This document shows positions 22,361 through 32,605 of a stretch of DNA of 64,000 nt, piece by piece; position 1 is the stretch's first letter, and each line of letters starts with the position of its first letter. Position numbers and translations under genes: made by a program. Source of the stretch: Muraenolepis orangiensis (Eukaryota > Chordata > Actinopteri > Gadiformes > Muraenolepididae); the NCBI GenBank assembly GCA_027704905.1, contig CM051001.1, positions 27,253,237 through 27,317,236 of the forward strand. The letters run 5' to 3'. The notes under the pieces were generated by a model. That model was not told the DNA's origin. It saw nothing but the letters and a program-made list of their open reading frames with translations, and did not search any database.

Positions 22361-23435
22361 CCATGTACCACTTTAGAGCAGCAGGACACTTCTGGAGTCG
22401 TCCCGTGGGAAAAAAACTTGACCAGAACGTCACTCAACAATGAGAGACGACATGTGTCAACGACATGAGGGGATGAAGGAGACCAGGTGAGGAGATCGGG
22501 CCAAACCAAACGAACAGAGGGGAACCAAAACACAACAGCTTCACAATAGAAACAAAGCCCAGATCTCCTGGAAAAGGAAAGAATGACATTATTGATCCTT
22601 CATGAGTTGATTGTTCCAGTGGAGAACACCCTGATGTCTTATTATTATTATTATTATTATTATTAATATTAGTAAAGGTTGGAATGTCACACACACCCAC
22701 AGACGTGATGACAGTCCTGAGTTTGTGACTTGAACACATGTTTTACATGGCGATAACACGCCTATTTTAGTGTTAAATTATGTTTGTTTGTGTATGTGTT
22801 TAGATGTATTTTCACACTCACGTGTATGTAAATATCCTTTTTATTGCATTTCTTGGGTTGAGTCACTGCCCTTTCCTGTGAGATAAATAAAGTTATGTCG
22901 AACGTATTAAATGGACGTAAGCAGACAAGGTGTGTACGTTTATAATAAATATTTGAATAGAATTTTGCAAACTTTGCACGTTTGACAAGGTATGGCATTT
23001 GAGTAAAATGACTTCCCTGAAGTGAATAGACGGCTGTTGTCTTCAATTTACAGTCACTTTTTTACAGTTACTATAAACACCTCATAAATAATTTATATAA
23101 TATAAAAAGTCAAATAATAGTATAATAGCACAGTAGTTTTTCGAAAGCTATTTTAGGAATGTGACATTGCTCTACTAATGAACTCAAGAGTAAATCGCAC
23201 GGTTGCACAACGCCTTACTTAAATGTTGTAATATTATGTCGCCCCCAAGTGTCCGACAATGGTATTACAACACCATACAGACAGAGGAACAGTATCCTTA
23301 CTGCCTTAATAATAATACTAAGAATATTAATAATAATAGTCACACTATTTGTTACATATATTATAATATATTGTTCTAGACAAATGTAAAAATTGACAAT
23401 TGGCCAGTGAAAGAATCCACGCTGAATTCTGAAAA

Positions 23436-25223
23436 TCAAAGCAGCATTAAGTCTGTTTGGGTCCGGAGTGTTTCAGGGTCTACGCCTGTGATGATCTCGG
23501 CGTCCGTTTGCAACACGAGAAAAACCAAATCCATGGCTCTGGTCCAAGCCTCCACCTTCACACTCAGATTATCATAGACAGTGCCCTCTGCTCCGTCACC
23601 CGAGGTCACAGCAGGACCCTTCTCATCCTCTAGGACTCCAGACAAGCCGTCCAAGCGCTCCACTTTCTGGCTGACCTCCGTCCAGGCCTCTAGTTTGGAA
23701 CATCGTCCGCTGTTGGCCATCACCGTGGCAACGTAGTCCATCAAGCCATCCGCCATCAGCCTCAGGACCTCGGCCCTGTAGAGACCCCCGGCTTCAGGCT
23801 CCGCCTCCCCGGGGAGCTTTAGGGGTCGGCGGGCGTGCTTCCGGAGGTCACGGACGCACACCACCTCGATGAGGCCGGCCCCGGGGAGCACCGCCCCGTC
23901 CCGCAGGGCGCCGTGCAGACGGTGGGCACACGCCCAGAACTCGTCCTCCATCGACTGCAGCTTGGCGGGAACGCAGCCGGTCAGCACCACCGTGGCGAGG
24001 CCCCCGCCGGCCTCGGAGGAGATGATCACGGCCCGGCGTTCCCCGAGGTCTCTCCACGGCGTGACCTTTGCCCCCGCGCCGACACACCGTTGGCTCAACT
24101 GAGCGGCGTACGTGACGGCCGTGGCTCCCGTGGCCTCGGCGAAGGCCTGCAGAACGGAGGCCCTCACGCGGTCCACCGGGAGGATCCCGTGCACCAGGCA
24201 ACGCAGACTCAGCGAGTCGTCGGTCGCTCCTGAGACCAGCAGGAGGTCCACGCCCAGCCTCAGCAGGGATGTCAGCACGCCGTCCGTCCACCGGCCCTCC
24301 TCGCCGGACCCCCCCGGGTCCAGACGGTCCGTCACGTGACTCAGCCCCTGTGGCGTCTTGAAGCCCGGGTGGCGGTACCTCCGGCAGAGATCTCCGGCGA
24401 TCAGCGCCACTCGTAGACTCCGCCCGCTCAGCAGCCGGGTCACCGCCACCTTCTCTGGGGGCAGTCTGACCACCCAGCCGGGGGACACGCACGCCCGCTC
24501 CTCGGACACGCCGGGCACCACGCAAGTCACCACTTTACCCACGTCCAGCACAGCCTGCAGGCGGGCGACCCGCAGCACTAACTCCATGGACCGGTCGTGA
24601 CCGTGGCTCAGAGCTCTGGCCGTGGGGCCCACATCTGGGGGGGAGGGTGGCGTGACCAGGGAGGCGGGGTCGGGTGCAGCTCCGCAGAAGTATCTGCTGT
24701 GGGTCAGTTTGACCTTCCCTCGTCCTTTGCGCGGGTGCTCCCTCGTGCGGCGTGCGGCGTCCTCCTCCGTGGAGAGAGCGGGTGAACGCGGTTCAGTCGC
24801 CGTGTCCAACCGGACACGGTGTGTTCTGCACGCCTGCAGGCACACGTCCAGCCCCTCCCGCATGGCACCAACCACCCGGAGGGGCGCCATCCCCCGCCTC
24901 AGACACTCCAGCGCCGCGCGGCTCCACGCCCCCGCCAGGAACAGCAGACAGCCCGCCCCCGAGCCGCATGCCGCATGGTGCGCCCGGACCGCCTCCGAGA
25001 CCAGCTGACCCACCGCACAGCTCGGCTGGACGCTCTCCAGGAGGCGGAGGCAGGAGCAGACCAGGGCGGCCCGCCCGCTGCTCCTCCCCCCCTCCTCCTC
25101 CTCCTCCTGGATGAACTTGTAGGCCTTGCAGGGCCCCAGGGAGGAGAGGGTGAGGCCGGCCAGCGCCGACACCTTCTGTAGTCCCACGTGCTGCTCCAGG
25201 TTCATCACGCCACTGGACCGCAT
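23436..25223 (-). CDS. BBS12: BBS12 chaperonin-like Bardet-Biedl protein
   Basis: Single uninterrupted coding exon. The open frame begins at 25286, but the Met at 25223 (MRSSGVMNLEQHVGLQ) best matches the conserved family start, giving about 595 aa. Conserved blocks are GLQKVSALA, LGPCKAYKFI, AVGQLVSEAVRAH, LLFLAGAWSRAALECL, LSHGHDRSMELVL, AFAEATGATAVTYAAQ, and the C-terminus KVEAWTRAMDLVFLVLQTDA followed by EIITG. BBS12 is a vertebrate group II chaperonin relative that works with MKKS and BBS10 to assemble the BBSome at the basal body. It is shorter than the human protein (710 aa). It shares a divergent promoter with CETN4, and its 5' half is duplicated downstream as pseudogenes. Confidence 0.95.
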   Translation of the reverse strand: MRSSGVMNLEQHVGLQKVSALAGLTLSSLGPCKAYKFIQEEEEEGGRSSGRAALVCSCLRLLESVQPSCAVGQLVSEAVRAHHAACGSGAGCLLFLAGAWSRAALECLRRGMAPLRVVGAMREGLDVCLQACRTHRVRLDTATEPRSPALSTEEDAARRTREHPRKGRGKVKLTHSRYFCGAAPDPASLVTPPSPPDVGPTARALSHGHDRSMELVLRVARLQAVLDVGKVVTCVVPGVSEERACVSPGWVVRLPPEKVAVTRLLSGRSLRVALIAGDLCRRYRHPGFKTPQGLSHVTDRLDPGGSGEEGRWTDGVLTSLLRLGVDLLLVSGATDDSLSLRCLVHGILPVDRVRASVLQAFAEATGATAVTYAAQLSQRCVGAGAKVTPWRDLGERRAVIISSEAGGGLATVVLTGCVPAKLQSMEDEFWACAHRLHGALRDGAVLPGAGLIEVVCVRDLRKHARRPLKLPGEAEPEAGGLYRAEVLRLMADGLMDYVATVMANSGRCSKLEAWTEVSQKVERLDGLSGVLEDEKGPAVTSGDGAEGTVYDNLSVKVEAWTRAMDLVFLVLQTDAEIITGVDPETLRTQTDLMLL

Positions 25224-25632
25224 GACTGATTCCCTGAATGAATCAATTCCCCCGTTTTGACGTATTGTGCTCCCTCTGGTACACACTGCTGTCTGTAGTT
25301 AACAGTCAGCACACAGTGTATCCTCTGTAGTTTGGATTAAAGACATTTATTTGGGGTTATTTTAGCAGCCCTAACGAAAGCAACCTGTGTAGCTACAAGG
25401 AAGCCGGTTGCGCCATATTAAACCTACTGAACGACTAAACTACTAAACCCCAGTTTAATCTCTTTATCTGAACATAAACGAATATGAACTACTTATCCTG
25501 TTGGCGCGGTCGTCTGCTCTCTTCACACAAAACACACGGTGAGAATATAAACACTCATTATTATTATTATTATTATTATCATCGTTATCCTACCGAAACA
25601 CGACCACAATCCAGTCTGTTCAACGACACTCA

Positions 25633-25644
25633 TGCGCATGCGCA
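25633..25644. promoter_or_regulatory. NRF1-type site TGCGCATGCGCA
   Basis: Exact palindromic match to the NRF1 consensus (YGCGCAYGCGCR). In copy 3 of the duplication the same place reads TGCGCATGTGCG at 32187-32198, which breaks the palindrome. Confidence 0.7.
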
Positions 25645-25655
25645 TGACTGCGCCG

Positions 25656-25668
25656 GTTGCTAGGAGAC
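25656..25668 (+). promoter_or_regulatory. X-box-like (RFX) motif
   Basis: GTTGCTAGGAGAC has a good left half-site (GTTGCT) and an imperfect right half-site of the RFX consensus GTNRCC-N-RGYAAC. RFX factors drive ciliary genes. It is preserved in copy 3 at 32210-32222. Confidence 0.5.
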
Positions 25669-25894
25669 ATACAAACGAACGTATGGATTGGTCGACGACA
25701 CTAAACGCCCGCCTCTTCTCGCTTGCCATTGGTCGAGACGAGGGAATCCTGCCGTGTCCGTCCGTCCTATTGGACTTCGCGGTTGTCATTAACGACAGAG
25801 AAACCGTTGCTCTTGTTGTTGTTGCTACTGCTGCTGCTGCCGTGTTGACAACAAGGCAACACCGGACAGATTCCTGCTCCACAGAGATCAGAAA

Positions 25895-28800
25895 ATGGTA
25901 CTTATTTATATTTTAATAACACATCTCGGCGCATTTATTTTCACATCGATCGGTTAATTGATCGGCAAACTCGGGGAGACGTTGAAAGACTTTGGTATAA
26001 CTTGAGCTAGGCTAACTCAGCGAACTTGTATGACCGACCGCATAGTTAACATGTTTAATTTACCAGCAAAGTGTGGCACACGATTTTTATCGATGTTATG
26101 TAGAATTACCGAGATGTATCTTATCAATACATTCGGGATCAGTGGGGCTCAACTGTAGCTCTGTGGAGGGTGAGCCGAGTGGACCCGAACCCGAGTCCTA
26201 CCCGAGTCGACCGAACCCGAGTTGACCCGAACCCGAGTTGACCCGAGTTACTACCGTTATAACCTTCCCCCCCCCCCCCCCACCACCCTCTCCCATCCTC
26301 TCCTCCTCCCACCACCACCCTCTCCTCCTCCCACCACCACCCTCTCCCATCCTCTCCTCCTCCCATCCTCTCCTCCTCCCACCACCACCCTCTCCCCCTC
26401 CCACCACCACCCTCTCCCATCCTCTCCTCCTCCCACCCTCTCCTCCTCCCATCCTCTCCTCCTCCCACCACCACCCTCTCCCCCTCCCATCCTCTCCTCC
26501 TCCTCCTCCCATCCTCTCCTCCTCCCACCACCACCCTCTCCCATCCTCTCCTCCTCCCACCACCACCCTCTCCCACCCTCTCCTCCTCCCACCACCACCC
26601 TCTCCTCCTCCCACCACCACCCTCTCCTCCTCCCATCCTCTCCTCCCACCACCACCCTCTCCCACCCTCTCCTCCTCCCATCCTCTCCTCCTCCCACCAC
26701 CACCCTCTCCCACCCTCTCCTCCTCCCACCACCACCCTCTCCTCCTCCCACCACCACCCTCTCCCATCCTCTCCTCCTCCCACCCTCTCACCACCACCCT
26801 CTCCTCCTCCCACCACCACCCTCTCCCACCCTCTCCTCCTCCCACCACCACCCTCTCCTCCTCCCATCCTCTCCTCCTCCCACCACCACCCTCTCCCATC
26901 CTCTCCTCCTCCCACCACCACCCTCTCCCACCCTCTCCTCCTCCCACCACCACCCTCTCCCACCCTCTCCTCCTCCCATCCTCTCCTCCTCCCACCACCA
27001 CCCTCTCCCATCCTCTCCTCCTCCCACCACCACCCTCTCCCACCCTCTCCTCCTCCCACCACCACCCTCTCCCACCCTCTCCTCCTCCCATCCTCTCCTC
27101 CTCCCACCACCACCCTCTCCCATCCTCCCACCCTCTCCTCCTCCCACCACCACCCTCTCCCACCCTCTCCTCCTCCCACCAGGCTTCAGGCTACCGGAAC
27201 CCCGCGGCGCCGGTCCAGAGGAAGAAGGCGGCGGCCCACAAGCAGCTCGACCTGACGGAGGAGCAGAAGCAGGAGGTGCGGGAGGCGTTCGACCTGTTCG
27301 ACACGGACGGGACGGGGACCATCGACGTCAAGGAGCTCAAGGTAGCCTCCGAAATCCCTCCCTACTCACTATATAGTATACTACTATAGTATACAGTACT
27401 ATACACATATATATAAACGATTTTAAATAAAGATATTCCACATACTACACCTGCCAGGTCGCCATGCGGGCGCTCGGCTTCGAGCCTAAAAAGGAGGAGA
27501 TCAAGAAGATGATCGCGGACGTCGACAAGGAAGGATCCGGAATGATTGACTTCAACGCCTTCCTCCGCATGATGACCCCAAAGATGGTAAGGGTTAAAGG
27601 TCACAGCATGATGACCCCTAAGATGGTAAGGGTTAAAGGTCACAGCATGATGACCCCCAAGATGGTAAGAGTTAAAGGTCACAGCATGATGACCCCCCCC
27701 CCCAATATGGTAAGGGTTAAAGGTTAACATTTTATTAATTCATTTAGCAGACGCTTTTGTCCCCAATAATTTGTTACAATAAGGTCATTCAACAGGTAAA
27801 CAAGAGAACTACTAGTCACCATAATAATATATAATATATACATACATATACTTTAATAATATAATATATACATACATATACACATATATAATAACATCAT
27901 ATATAATACATTACATTACAATAAGGTCATTCAACAGGTAGACAAGAGAACTAATACCATAATACACCATAATAATATATACATACATATACACATATAT
28001 AATAACATCATATATAAAACATAAATGTCCTTCAAGAGCAGAACCAGTGCTCAGATCAGGTAAAAGTGTCTCTAGATTTGACACACTAAGTCCATCCAAC
28101 AGGACCATGACTAACCGTGGAGGTTAGGACTAACCCACTGAGCCAGTGTGATGTGGGCGGTTAAAGGGTGGCGGAGGTCAGGGGGATTACAGCAAAACAC
28201 CAGTCACACTGTCAACAGACCACAGGTGTTTGAGCCCGTTGTCTTTGGGAGAAATAAGGGTCAGGGAGAGCCAGCGTCAGCTCTGTGGTTTCAGCCAAAA
28301 CAGGGAACCGGCTTACGTCTCATTAGTGGGTCTGTACAATGTCGGCAAAATGCAGAGAACTCTGGAAATTGTGGAAATGCAGGGAACCGCATGGCTGCTC
28401 TATCGGTTCTCACGCTTCGGTCCGTCCTCCACAGAGCGAGAAGGATTTCACGGAGGAGATCCTCAAGGCGTTCCGGCTGTTTGACGACGACTGTACCGGT
28501 AGGATCTCCTTCAAGAACCTGAAGAGAGTCGCCAAGGAGCTGGGGGAGAACCTCACCGATGAAGAGCTACAGGTGAGAACCTCACCGATGAAGAGCCACA
28601 GGTGAGAACCTCACCGATGAAGAGCCACAGGTGAGAACCTCACCGATGAAGAGCTACGGGTGAGAACCTCACAGATGAGATGAAGAGCGACAGGTGAGAA
28701 CCTCGCTGATGAAGAGCTCCGGGTGAACGGGACAGGAAGACAGACAGACAGACAGACAGACAGACCTCTGTCAGTGATGTTGATGTTTATGGAGCCACAT

Positions 28801-29257
28801 CTGAAGTGAATCATTAACATTGTCATTACACTTTCATACTTTGACACATTACAGTTACTGCATGGTTCTGTACTGTTCTGCACTGTATTCATGATGCTGC
28901 TGCACTACTGGCACTTTAAACTTATTTTAAATGCTTTTTGCACCATTTCAACACATGTACATATCATCCATCAGTCACTTTATTCTTCTTATGTTCATTT
29001 TTTAATTGTGTATAGTATTTTTGATAGTATTGTGTTTTAGAAATGCATACCAGGAGAGGGAATGGGGAGTAAGCATTCCATTGTACTTGCATGTGGCAAA
29101 GACAATTCTTGGATCTTGAATCTTGAACGTTTGTGTTTGTGATTGTGATTTGTTGCGGCGGTTCCAGGAGATGATCGACGAGGCGGACCGGGACGGAGAC
29201 GGAGAGGTGAACGAACACGAGTTCCTGAGGATCATGAAGAAGACCAGTCTCTACTGA
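25895..29257 (+). CDS. CETN4: Centrin (CETN4), copy 1, complete
   Basis: Exon 1 codes only the start Met (ATG 25895-25897, donor GTACTT). Coding continues in 27183-27341, 27458-27586, 28435-28572 and 29168-29257. All junctions are phase 0 GT-AG; the total is 172 aa, the standard centrin length. Four EF-hands are visible: FDLFDTDGTGTIDVKELK (complete), ADVDKEGSGMIDFNAF (canonical-like), FRLFDDDCTGRISFKN and ADRDGDGEVNEHEF (complete), ending IMKKTSLY. Centrins are calcium-binding proteins of centrioles and basal bodies. Position next to BBS12 identifies it as the CETN4 orthologue. A polyA signal lies at 29360-29365. Unusual features are tandemly repeated 5' splice sites after exons 3 and 4 and a G-free repeat filling most of intron 1. 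Confidence 0.95.
26262..27180. repeat. G-free pyrimidine minisatellite, CETN4 intron 1 (copy 1)
   Basis: About 0.9 kb of CCCACCACCACCCTCTCCCA and TCCTCTCCTCCTCC modules in irregular order, with no G on the plus strand, ending in the CACCAG acceptor of exon 2. Very long open frames on both strands are repeat artefacts. Confidence 0.97.
27569..27720 (+). repeat. Tandem duplication of the CETN4 exon 3 end plus donor
   Basis: A 39-bp unit (end of exon 3, ATGATGACCCCAAAGATG, then GTAAGGGTTAAAGGTCACAG) is repeated about four times. Donor GTs fall at 27587, 27626, 27665 and 27710, all in the same reading frame with no stop between them. Confidence 0.9.
27735..28010. repeat. LINE/SINE tail relic and AT-rich repeat, CETN4 intron 3
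   Basis: CATTTAGCAGACGCTTTTGT at 27741 is the reverse complement of the common L2-type 3' end. It is followed by two copies of an ACAATAAGGTCATTCAACAG segment and an (ATACAT)n-like run. Confidence 0.6.
28549..28724 (+). repeat. Tandem duplication of the CETN4 exon 4 end plus donor
   Basis: A 29-bp unit (AACCTCACCGATGAAGAGCT then ACAG and GTGAG) is repeated five to six times from the exon 4 boundary. Donor-like GTGAG sites occur at 28573, 28602, 28631, 28660 and 28694. The first is the one that gives standard centrin. Confidence 0.9.
28850..29135 (+). mobile_element. LINE 3' UTR fragment, CETN4 intron 4
   Basis: Contains ATGCTGCTGCACTACTGGCA and GGGAATGGGGAGTAAGCATT, ending TTCTTGGATCTTGAATCTTG. 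Related copies lie at 36795-37040 (minus) and 57840-58100, so this is a dispersed element end, not a gene part. Confidence 0.7.
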
Positions 29258-29595
29258 CGCCCACCCGGGACTTCTTGAGCCTTCCTCCGTGTCCTTGTAA
29301 ATACATTGTAAAACACTTTTCACCTTTTTTTTGTATTTCTTTTTATAATTATTAACATGAATAAAAATGTTTTTGGAGGTTGGACCTTGTGTCTTCTACT
29401 GGGTACTTCACTTGTCTGGGTCTGCTTACTCAACACTCACCACGGGTTTGACTGTGGTTTCCGAGGTCTTCCCCCCGCTGGTCGACTCTCTCTCTCACTC
29501 ACACACACACACACACACACACACGGTCCACAACTCTCCCCGAGAACGTGTGTCACCCGTCAGCGTGGATGAGTAAGGTGGTAAGAGGGAACTCC

Positions 29596-29713
29596 GTAGA
29601 CTCCGCCCGCTCAGCAGCCGGGTCACCGCCACCTTCTCTGGGGGCAGTCTGACCACCCAGCCGGGGGACACGCACGCCCGCTCCTCGGACACGCCGGGCA
29701 CCACGCAAGTCAT
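29596..29713 (-). pseudogene. BBS12 fragment in copy 2
   Basis: About 118 bp matching BBS12 coding sequence, including RACVSPGWVVRLPPEKVAVT on the minus strand. It is cut off on both sides and cannot be functional. Confidence 0.9.
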
Positions 29714-29715
29714 TG

Positions 29716-30230
29716 GCCATTGGTCGAGACGAGGGAATCCTGCCGTGTCCGTCCGTCCTATTGGACTTCGCGGTTGTCATTAACGACAGAGAAACCGTTG
29801 CTCTTGTTGTTGTTGCTACTGCTGCTGCTACCGTGTTGACAACAAGGCAACACTGGACAGATTCCTGCTCCACAGAGATCAGAAAATGGTACTTATTTAT
29901 ATTTTAATAACACATCTCGGCGCATTTATTTTCACATCGATTGGTTAATTGATCGGCAAACTCGGGGAGACGTTGAAAGACTTTGGTATAACTTGAGCTA
30001 GGCTAACTCAGCGAACTTGTATGACCGACCGCATAGTTAACATGTTTAATTTACCAGCAAAGTGTGGCACACGATTTTTATCGATGTTATGTAGAATTAC
30101 CGAGATGTATCTTATCAATACATTCGGGATCAGTGGGGCTCAACTGTAGCTCTGGAGGGTGAGCCGAGTGGACCCGAACCCGAGTCGACCGAACCCGAGT
30201 CGACCCGAGTTACTACCGTTATAACCTTCC
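29716..30230 (+). pseudogene. Orphan CETN4 promoter-proximal segment and exon 1 in copy 2
   Basis: Matches 25730-26260, including the exon 1 ATG (29886-29888) and its donor. The X-box/NRF1 part of the promoter and all downstream coding exons are deleted. Confidence 0.85.
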
Positions 30231-30800
30231 CCCCCCCCACCACCCTCTCCCATCCTCTCCTCCTCCCACCACCACCCTCTCCCATCCTCTCCTCCTCCCC
30301 TCTCCCATCCTCTCCTCCTCCCACCACCACCCTCTCCCATCCTCTCCTCCTCCCACCACCACCCTCTCCCATCCTCTCCTCCTCCCACCACCACCCTCTC
30401 CATCCTCTCCTCCTCCCATCCTCTCCTCCCATCACCACCCTCTCCCACCACCACCCTCTCCCATCCTCTCCTCCTCCCACCACCACCCTCTCCTCCTCCC
30501 ATCCTCTCCTCCCACCACCACCCTCTCCCATCCTCTCCTCCCATCCTCTCCTCCTCCCACCACCACCCTCTCCCATCCTCTCCTCCTCCCACCACCACCC
30601 TCTCCCACCCTCTCCTCCTCCCACCACCACCCTCTCCCATCCTCTCCTCCTCCCATCCTCTCCTCCTCCCACCACCACCACCCTCTCCTCCTCCCACCCC
30701 CACCCTCTCCTCCTCCCACCACCACCCTCTCCCACCCTCTCCTCCTCCCACCACCACCCTCTCCCATCCTCTCCTCCTCCCACCCTCTCCTCCTCCCACC
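30228..30800. repeat. G-free pyrimidine minisatellite, copy 2
   Basis: Same CCCACCACCACCCTCTCCCA family as CETN4 intron 1, about 570 bp, here joined directly to CETN4 3' flanking sequence. Confidence 0.95.
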
Positions 30801-30901
30801 TCCTCTGTCTTCTACTGGGTACTTCACTTGTCTGGGTCTGCTTACTCAACACTCACCACGGGTTTGACTGTGGTTTCCGAGGTCTTCCCCCCGCTGGTCG
30901 A

Positions 30902-30915
<14 letters not shown>

Positions 30916-30988
<73 letters not shown>
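30916..30988. repeat. (CA)n microsatellite
   Basis: About 36 CA units; the equivalent runs in copies 1 and 3 (29501-29524, 36174-36195) are much shorter, so this locus is length-variable. Confidence 0.95.
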
Positions 30989-30990
<2 letters not shown>

Positions 30991-31059
30991 TCCACAACTC
31001 TCCCCGAGAACGTGTGTCACCCGTCAGCGTGGATGAGTAAGGTGGTAAGAGGGAACTCC

Positions 31060-31937
31060 GTAGACTCCGCCCGCTCAGCAGCCGGGTCACCGCCACCTTC
31101 TCTGGGGACAGTCTGACCACCCAGCCGGGGGACACGCACGCCCGCTCCTCGGACACGCCGGGCACCACGCAAGTCACCACTTTACCCACGTCCAGCACAG
31201 CCTGCAGGCGGGCGACCCGCAGCACTAACTCCATGGACCGGTCGTGACCGTGGCTCAGAGCTCTGGCCGTGGGGCCCACATCTGGGGGGGAGGGTGGCGT
31301 GACCAGGGAGGCGGGGTCGGGTGCAGCTCCGCAGAAGTATCTGCTGTGGGTCAGTTTGACCTTCCCTCGTCCTTTGCGCGGGTGCTCCCTCGTGCGGCGT
31401 GCGGCGTCCTCCTCTGTGGAGAGAGCGGGTGAGCGCGGTTCAGTCGCCGTGTCCAACCGGACACGGTGTGTTCTGCACGCCTGCAGGCACACGTCCAGCC
31501 CCTCCCGCATGGCACCAACCACCCGGAGGGGCGCCATCCCCCGCCTCAGACACTCCAGCGCCGCGCGGCTCCACGCCCCCGCCAGGAACAGCAGACAGCC
31601 CGCCCCCGAGCCGCATGCCGCATGGTGCGCCCGGACCGCCTCCGAGACCAGCTGACCCACCGCACAGCTCGGCTGGACGCTCTCCAGGAGGCGGAGGCAG
31701 GAGCAGACCAGGGCGGCCCGCCCGCTGCTCCTCCCCCCCCTCCTCCTCCTCCTCCTCCTGGATGAACTTGTAGGCCTTGCAGGGCCCCAGGGAGGAGAGA
31801 GTGAGGCCGGCCAGCGCCGACACCTTCTGTAGTCCCACGTGCTGCTCCAGGTTCATCACGCCACTGGACCGCATGACTGATTCCCTGAATGAATCAATTC
31901 CCCCGTTTTGACATATTGTGCTCCCTCTGGTACACAC
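31060..31937 (-). pseudogene. BBS12 5'-half pseudogene (copy 3)
   Basis: Carries the BBS12 start region (MRSSGVMNLEQHVGLQ) through GRSLR, then runs into duplicated CETN4 flanking DNA and a (CA)n tract. One extra C in a homopolymer near 31733-31740 (8 versus 7 in copy 1) plus one extra TCC unit shift the frame after the Glu run. An open frame resumes at 31660. Truncation alone removes more than half of the protein. Confidence 0.92.
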
Positions 31938-32390
31938 TGCTGTCTGTAGTTAACAGTCAGCACACAGTGTATCCTCTGTAGTAAGACATTTATTTGGGGT
32001 TATTTTAGCAGCCTTTATCTGAACATAAACGAATATGAACTACTTATCCTGTTGGCGCGGTCGTCTGCTCTCTTCACACAAAACACACGGTGAGAATATA
32101 AACACTCATTATTATTATTATTATTATTATTATCATCGTTATCCTACCGAAACACGACCACAATCCAGTCTGTTCAACGACACTCATGCGCATGTGCGTG
32201 ACTGCGCCGGTTGCTAGGAGACATACAAACGAACGTATGGATTGGTCGACGACACAAAACGCCCGCCTCTTCTCGCTTGCCATTGGTCGAGACGAGGGAA
32301 TCCTGCCGTGTCCGTCCGTCCTATTGGACTTCGCGGTTGTCATTAACGACAGAGAAACCGTTGCTCTTGTTGTTGTTGTTACTGCTGAAT

Positions 32391-32574
32391 CTCCGTATAT
32401 AAGAGATAGTTCTGTCACAGTCAGTCAGTTCGGTCGGTCAGTTCAGTCAGTGAAGTTCCATAATTTCCTCTCTTATTGCATGCAGCCAATAAGGTACGTT
32501 TGGTGTTGTGGTTGTTAGCTGTGTGTAGGCCCAAGCCAGGTAGCTAAAGTGCTAACGAAATGTTTGCTAAGTGA

Positions 32575-32605
<31 letters not shown>

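Larger units (their letters stand above)
25224..25894. promoter_or_regulatory. Bidirectional BBS12/CETN4 ciliary promoter
   Basis: 671 bp between the BBS12 and CETN4 start codons. There is no TATA box near either start. It contains a perfect NRF1-type palindrome, an X-box-like motif and three ATTGG (inverted CCAAT) boxes near 25687, 25729 and 25769, plus an (ATT)n run at 25557-25580. Both products function at the basal body, so co-regulation by RFX/NF-Y/NRF1 is a reasonable inference. Confidence 0.75.
24413..29592. repeat. Tandem segmental duplication, copy 1 (source-like)
   Basis: Runs from the middle of BBS12 (GTAGACTCCGCCCGC at 24413) through the shared promoter and all of CETN4 to GGGAAC at 29592. 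The same segment recurs at 29596-31056 (internally deleted) and 31060-36263. Copies look nearly identical by eye outside indels and simple repeats. Confidence 0.9.
29596..31056. repeat. Segmental duplication, copy 2 (internally deleted)
   Basis: Corresponds to 24413-24530, then jumps to about 25730-26260, then a minisatellite (30228-30800), then the CETN4 3' flank from about 30802. All CETN4 coding exons except the Met-only exon 1 are missing. Confidence 0.88.

Noticed and set aside
26139..27389. Very long Gly/Trp/Glu- and Pro/Ser-rich open frames in CETN4 intron 1
   Set aside because: G-free repeat array; the only coding part is CETN4 exon 2 at its right end.
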